A DNA stretch of 52,935 bases from assembly GCA_022825745.1 (NCBI GenBank), contig JAJDWF010000044.1, forward strand, positions 1-52,935, given 5' to 3'. A program made the position numbers and the translations under genes. This DNA is from Dehalococcoidia bacterium. Its GTDB lineage: Bacteria; Chloroflexota; Dehalococcoidia; Lucifugimonadales; UBA3495. Positions 50,151 to 52,935 of the stretch are shown piece after piece (positions within the stretch are counted from its first letter, which is position 1; each line of letters opens with the position of its first letter). Below the pieces are notes generated by a model. That model worked only from the letters and a program-made list of their open reading frames with translations. It searched no databases and had not been told where the DNA came from.

Positions 50151-50938
50151 TCGAATTTCTGCGCACCCTGCCGCCGGCCCTGCTGTCCACGGTGTTCGAC
50201 GTGGCGCCCATCGTGGCCGTCCTGACCCTGTTCCAGGTCTTCGTGCTGCGGCGCCGGCTGCCCAACCTGCGCCGGACCCTGGCGGGCCTGGTGTGCGTCC
50301 TGCTGGGGCTGGCCCTGTTCCTGGTCGGCCTGGAAAACGCGCTTTTCCCCATCGGGGAGACCATGGCTTTCCAGCTCACCGCTCACGCGGCGGCCGGCGC
50401 GCAGAGCGCGGCCGGCGCGGTGGACTGGCGAGACTACCTGGTAGTGTACGCTTTCGGCGCGGCCATCGGCTTTGCCACCACAGTCGCGGAACCTTCGCTG
50501 ATCGCCGTAGCTATCAAGGCCGAGGAGGTCTCCGGCGGCACGGTTCGCGCCTGGCCCTTGCGCATCGCGGTGGCCGTGGGCGTGGCCATCGGCGTGTCGC
50601 TGGGCTGCTTCCGCATCGTCACCGGCACCCCCCTGCCCTGGTACATCATGGCCGCCTACGCCGTCGTCATCGTGCAGACCTTCCGATCCAGCCGCACCAT
50701 CATACCCCTGGCCTACGACAGCGGCGGCGTCACCACGTCAACCGTCACGGTGCCGGTGGTCGCCGCCCTGGGCCTGGGTCTGGCCGCCAGCATCCCGGGA
50801 CGCAACCCGCTGATTGACGGATTCGGACTGATTGCGTTCGCCAGCGTTTTTCCTATAATGACCGTCCTAGGTTACGCAATAGTCGCATCCTGGTGGGGTC
50901 GGATGAGAACCGGCGGTCGGGAGGAGGCAGAGCCATGA
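50147..50938 (+). CDS. DUF1538 membrane protein 2
   Basis: The 263-residue protein is a homologue of the upstream one, with matching GATVAEP-like ([20 protein letters not shown]) and [18 protein letters not shown] motifs. The two probably form a heterodimeric transporter. It starts inside the previous stop (ATGA) and its stop overlaps the PII gene start in the same way, indicating strict translational coupling. Confidence 0.85.
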   Translation: MIEFLRTLPPALLSTVFDVAPIVAVLTLFQVFVLRRRLPNLRRTLAGLVCVLLGLALFLVGLENALFPIGETMAFQLTAHAAAGAQSAAGAVDWRDYLVVYAFGAAIGFATTVAEPSLIAVAIKAEEVSGGTVRAWPLRIAVAVGVAIGVSLGCFRIVTGTPLPWYIMAAYAVVIVQTFRSSRTIIPLAYDSGGVTTSTVTVPVVAALGLGLAASIPGRNPLIDGFGLIAFASVFPIMTVLGYAIVASWWGRMRTGGREEAEP

Positions 50939-51285
50939 GGCTGAAGCTGATTGTCGCACTCGTCAGCGACGACAAAACCGATGTCGTGGTGGACGCCGCA
51001 CGCGCCGGCGGCGCCACCGGCGCTACCATCATCAGCAGCGTGCGGGGCGAGGGTCTGCGCCCGGGCACGACCTTCTTCGGTCTGCGCCTGGAGGGTATGC
51101 GGGACATGCTGCTGTTCCTGGTCCTGGAAACCCGCGCCCGCGACATCCTGGAGCGCATCCAGGACGCCGCCCGGCTGGATACCGAGCGCGGGGCCGGCAT
51201 CGCGTTCCAACTGGACATTGAGGACGCGGTCGGCCTCGTAACCCAATTGCCAACCATACAGGAAGAGCTGGAATACGACCTATGA
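50935..51285 (+). CDS. PII-like signalling protein
   Basis: The 116-residue protein shows the ferredoxin-like PII fold: [20 protein letters not shown], a T-loop-like region and GAGIAFQLDIEDAVGLV. Classical PII proteins bind ATP, ADP and 2-oxoglutarate and regulate membrane transporters by inserting the T-loop. The T-loop tyrosine of GlnB/GlnK is not seen, so its effector may differ. GGGAGGAGG precedes the ATG, which overlaps the DUF1538 stop by 4 nt. Confidence 0.8.
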   Translation: MRLKLIVALVSDDKTDVVVDAARAGGATGATIISSVRGEGLRPGTTFFGLRLEGMRDMLLFLVLETRARDILERIQDAARLDTERGAGIAFQLDIEDAVGLVTQLPTIQEELEYDL

Positions 51286-51674
51286 ACGCGCAAAATCCGG
51301 TCCGGGTCGGGGACGTGATGGCCCCGCAACTCCACAGCATCGACGGGCTGGCCACGGTGGCCGACGCGATGGCGCTGATGAAGCAGCACGGCGTCGAGGC
51401 GCTGGTCGTCAACCGGCGCGATGAGACCGACGAGGTGGGCTTGATCCTGGTCTCCGACGTGGCCCGTGAAATAATCGCCCGCAACCGCTCGCCCGAGCGG
51501 GTGAACGTGTACGAGATTATGTCAAAGCCGGTGTTGACCCTGCCCCCGGACATGCTCACCCGCTACGCGGTGCGTCTGCTGGTGCGGTTCCAGGTCTCAC
51601 GCTCCATCGTAGTTGACCGCGACCGCAGCCCCATCGGGTTCGTAACGCTGCACGATTTGGTGATCGGAGGTTAG
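51282..51674 (+). CDS. CBS-domain pair protein
   Basis: The 130-residue protein consists of two CBS motifs: VGDVMAPQLHSIDGLATVAD...GLILVSDVAREIIA and VYEIMSKPVLTLPPDMLTRY...GFVTLHDLVIGG. CBS pairs bind adenine nucleotides and regulate enzymes or transporters. It starts within the PII stop (ATGA) and closes the four-gene operon. Confidence 0.88.
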   Translation: MNAQNPVRVGDVMAPQLHSIDGLATVADAMALMKQHGVEALVVNRRDETDEVGLILVSDVAREIIARNRSPERVNVYEIMSKPVLTLPPDMLTRYAVRLLVRFQVSRSIVVDRDRSPIGFVTLHDLVIGG

Positions 51675-51770
51675 CCATCGGCGCTGGCCAGCGAGAAGGA
51701 GAAGCCGAGTCGGATTTTATCTAATCCGGCTCTCAGTCGGTACAAACCCTCGTGCCGTGTTTAGCCGGCC

Positions 51771-52169
51771 CTATACCGGTCCATCCACTCCACTACTGGC
51801 GGCGGCGAGGTTGGTGTCGAAGGTTATAATCTCGTCCACTCCGCGCCGCTGGCAACTCGCCAGATAGCAAAGGTCTCGGGCCTGCAATTCGGGATGCCGT
51901 TCGTGCAACTGCCGCGCCAGCAGCACGTCCGCCGCCACCAGCGGCCATACCTCGACACCCGCGCCAGACACCAGCTCCATCGCTGCATCAAAGGTTTCCT
52001 GTCTTCCCACCCGCAGGTAGGCGTGGGCCAGTTCCTGTAATACTTCTGCCGAGGTGCACAAGGCCGTGCCGTTGGCATACGCCGACAGGAAGAAGGCTAG
52101 GGCCGTGGTCTTGAGCGGGTGGGGCCTTCCCACCGCGTACATAAAAACGTTGGAGTCAACGAACGTCAT
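51771..52169 (-). CDS. vapC: PIN-domain toxin, VapC-like
   Basis: The 132-residue protein has all four acidic positions: MTFVDSNVFMYAV (Asp5), SAEVLQELAHAY (Glu), LQARDLCYLAS (Asp) and ITFDTNLAAA (Asp). It is therefore likely an active RNase that cleaves tRNA or rRNA. It overlaps the upstream antitoxin gene by 4 nt (ATGA), the typical coupling of VapBC pairs. Confidence 0.85.
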   Translation of the reverse strand: MTFVDSNVFMYAVGRPHPLKTTALAFFLSAYANGTALCTSAEVLQELAHAYLRVGRQETFDAAMELVSGAGVEVWPLVAADVLLARQLHERHPELQARDLCYLASCQRRGVDEIITFDTNLAAASSGVDGPV

Positions 52170-52447
52170 ACGTGGGGCAACCCTTTACGACGCGATTCGT
52201 CGATATTTTTCAAGTGCTCTTCCCAATCCGGTTCCCGCTCCGGCCCCGGCAGCGTCTCGCACTTCTGGAAAAAGGCTTGCAGTTCCTCCAACGACTTGAA
52301 GCGCCGGTCAGAGTTGGCATTTGGCTTTCCGGCGTGCTGCCGGGCCACATCCAGCAGCCAGGCGTCCAGCGGCTGGCCCGCTCGCCGCGCCTGCTCGGCG
52401 AAGTGGTCCCGCTCATCGTCAGGAACCGTCAGTTGGATGGTGGCCAT
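52166..52447 (-). CDS. vapB: VapB-like antitoxin
   Basis: The 93-residue protein begins MATIQLTVPDDERDHFAEQA, a strand-helix pattern like ribbon-helix-helix antitoxins, then a charged C-terminal tail (about 45-93) that would bind the toxin. GGAG lies about 9 nt upstream. The operon should be repressed by the complex. The assignment rests on context with the PIN gene. Confidence 0.75.
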   Translation of the reverse strand: MATIQLTVPDDERDHFAEQARRAGQPLDAWLLDVARQHAGKPNANSDRRFKSLEELQAFFQKCETLPGPEREPDWEEHLKNIDESRRKGLPHV

Positions 52448-52599
52448 GATAGTCTCCTGAGCTGCCAGTCGTTCGCTGTCGCCCTTCACATTATACCGCC
52501 AAATGTCGAATCCTTGCCCCCGCAACCGGCCCCTGCTAAACTGCCGCCATCACACTTACCCTTTTACCATTTGCGTTTCCCAGCAAAGGAGCCGCCGTT

Positions 52600-52935
52600 A
52601 TGCTGATTGGCCATTTCACTGAGCAGCCTTGGCAGGATGAAAATTCCGGCCTGATGGGCACCCAGAGCACCGACCTGGGCATCTCCAACTCCCACTACCG
52701 CCCCGAGATCGGCGCCCAGCTTTACAACCGCTACCTGGACGAAAAGGTCTATGCCGAGCAGATGGGCTTCGACGCCGTGATGCTCAACGAGCACCACTCC
52801 ACGCCATTCTGCATGCAGGGCGTCACCAACGTCGGCGCGTCCATCCTGGCCCGCATCACCGAAAAGGTGAAGATCATCATCCTGGGCAACGTGCTGCCCA
52901 TCTGGGACGACCCCCTGTGGCTGGCCGAGCAGTTG
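52600..52935 (+). CDS. Luciferase-like (LLM class) flavin-dependent monooxygenase, 3' truncated
   Basis: The first 112 codons are visible; the gene runs off the window. It has the bacterial luciferase-like pattern GFDAVMLNEHHSTPFCMQG and ITEKVKIIILGNVLPIWDDP, in which the EHH motif and the following strand are typical of the FMN/F420-dependent family. Such enzymes oxidise organic substrates with O2. AAGGAG precedes the ATG by about 8 nt. Confidence 0.88.
   Translation, partial: MLIGHFTEQPWQDENSGLMGTQSTDLGISNSHYRPEIGAQLYNRYLDEKVYAEQMGFDAVMLNEHHSTPFCMQGVTNVGASILARITEKVKIIILGNVLPIWDDPLWLAEQL

Noticed and set aside
1..52935. CRISPR array
   Set aside because: No regularly spaced 25-40-bp direct repeats with spacers are seen; the only short tandem arrays are those listed.
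1..52935. Insertion sequence or transposase
   Set aside because: No DDE, tyrosine or HUH transposase-like reading frame is recognisable.

Overview
The window looks like a chromosomal segment of an uncultured, GC-rich Chloroflexota bacterium, most plausibly of the Dehalococcoidia/SAR202 type. This placement is inference. It rests on the mix of scattered catabolic oxidoreductases (GMC oxidoreductase, luciferase-like monooxygenase, SDRs, MDR, ThDP enzyme, ACMSD-like amidohydrolases), PT-rich lipoproteins, DUF3179, the Na/Pi symporter family and short GC-rich intergenic palindromes. No rRNA is present. One tRNA, tRNA-Gly(CCC), lies at 42675-42749. Many genes have a TATAAT-like box about 30-60 nt upstream of a Shine-Dalgarno-preceded start, which helped to choose starts.

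Layout. 1-5.45 kb: a truncated secreted metallopeptidase, an MDR oxidoreductase, a DUF6232 protein, two SDRs and an MBL-fold hydrolase. 5.47-7.27 kb: an AT-richer island with a ParA-type ATPase, an unknown partner and a HigA-like protein. 7.4-9.9 kb: a GMC oxidoreductase and three small unknown genes. 10-15.7 kb: a VOC protein, an ACMSD-like amidohydrolase and a dipeptide-type ABC importer (SBP, two permeases, no ATPase). 15.7-20.8 kb: a coiled-coil membrane protein, a DUF3179 lipoprotein interrupted by one in-frame TGA, leucine dehydrogenase, cyclophilin and an MFS transporter. 20.8-28.7 kb: a second MFS transporter, an HNH nuclease, a tandem HEPN-like pair, a ThDP enzyme, a retropepsin-like protein, a TPR/PPC protein and a PIN-toxin pair. 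28.7-37.7 kb: an alpha/beta hydrolase, an amidohydrolase and a surface-protein block (collagen-like, IPT/TIG-like and fibronectin III proteins). 38.1-40.9 kb: an orphan phage packaging block (zinc ribbon, terminase, portal). 41-44 kb: a Na/Pi symporter, the tRNA and a third MFS transporter. 44.1-47 kb: a methyltransferase remnant, then a three-gene accessory cassette (ADP-ribosyltransferase-like, NDT-like/HTH fusion, ImmA/IrrE protease). 47.4-52.9 kb: a lipoprotein and NHL pair, a four-gene DUF1538-DUF1538-PII-CBS operon, a VapBC-like pair and the start of a luciferase-like monooxygenase.

Most notable points. (1) The DUF3179 gene reads through a single TGA exactly where the family motif C-P-L-C has its first cysteine, and a GC-rich stem-loop follows at bacterial SECIS spacing: a candidate new selenoprotein. 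(2) The ART / NDT-HTH / ImmA cassette resembles an undescribed toxin or defence system. (3) Four genes joined by 4-nt overlaps pair two DUF1538 membrane proteins with a PII sensor and a CBS protein. (4) The two large surface-protein genes share a leader hairpin that covers their Shine-Dalgarno sequences.
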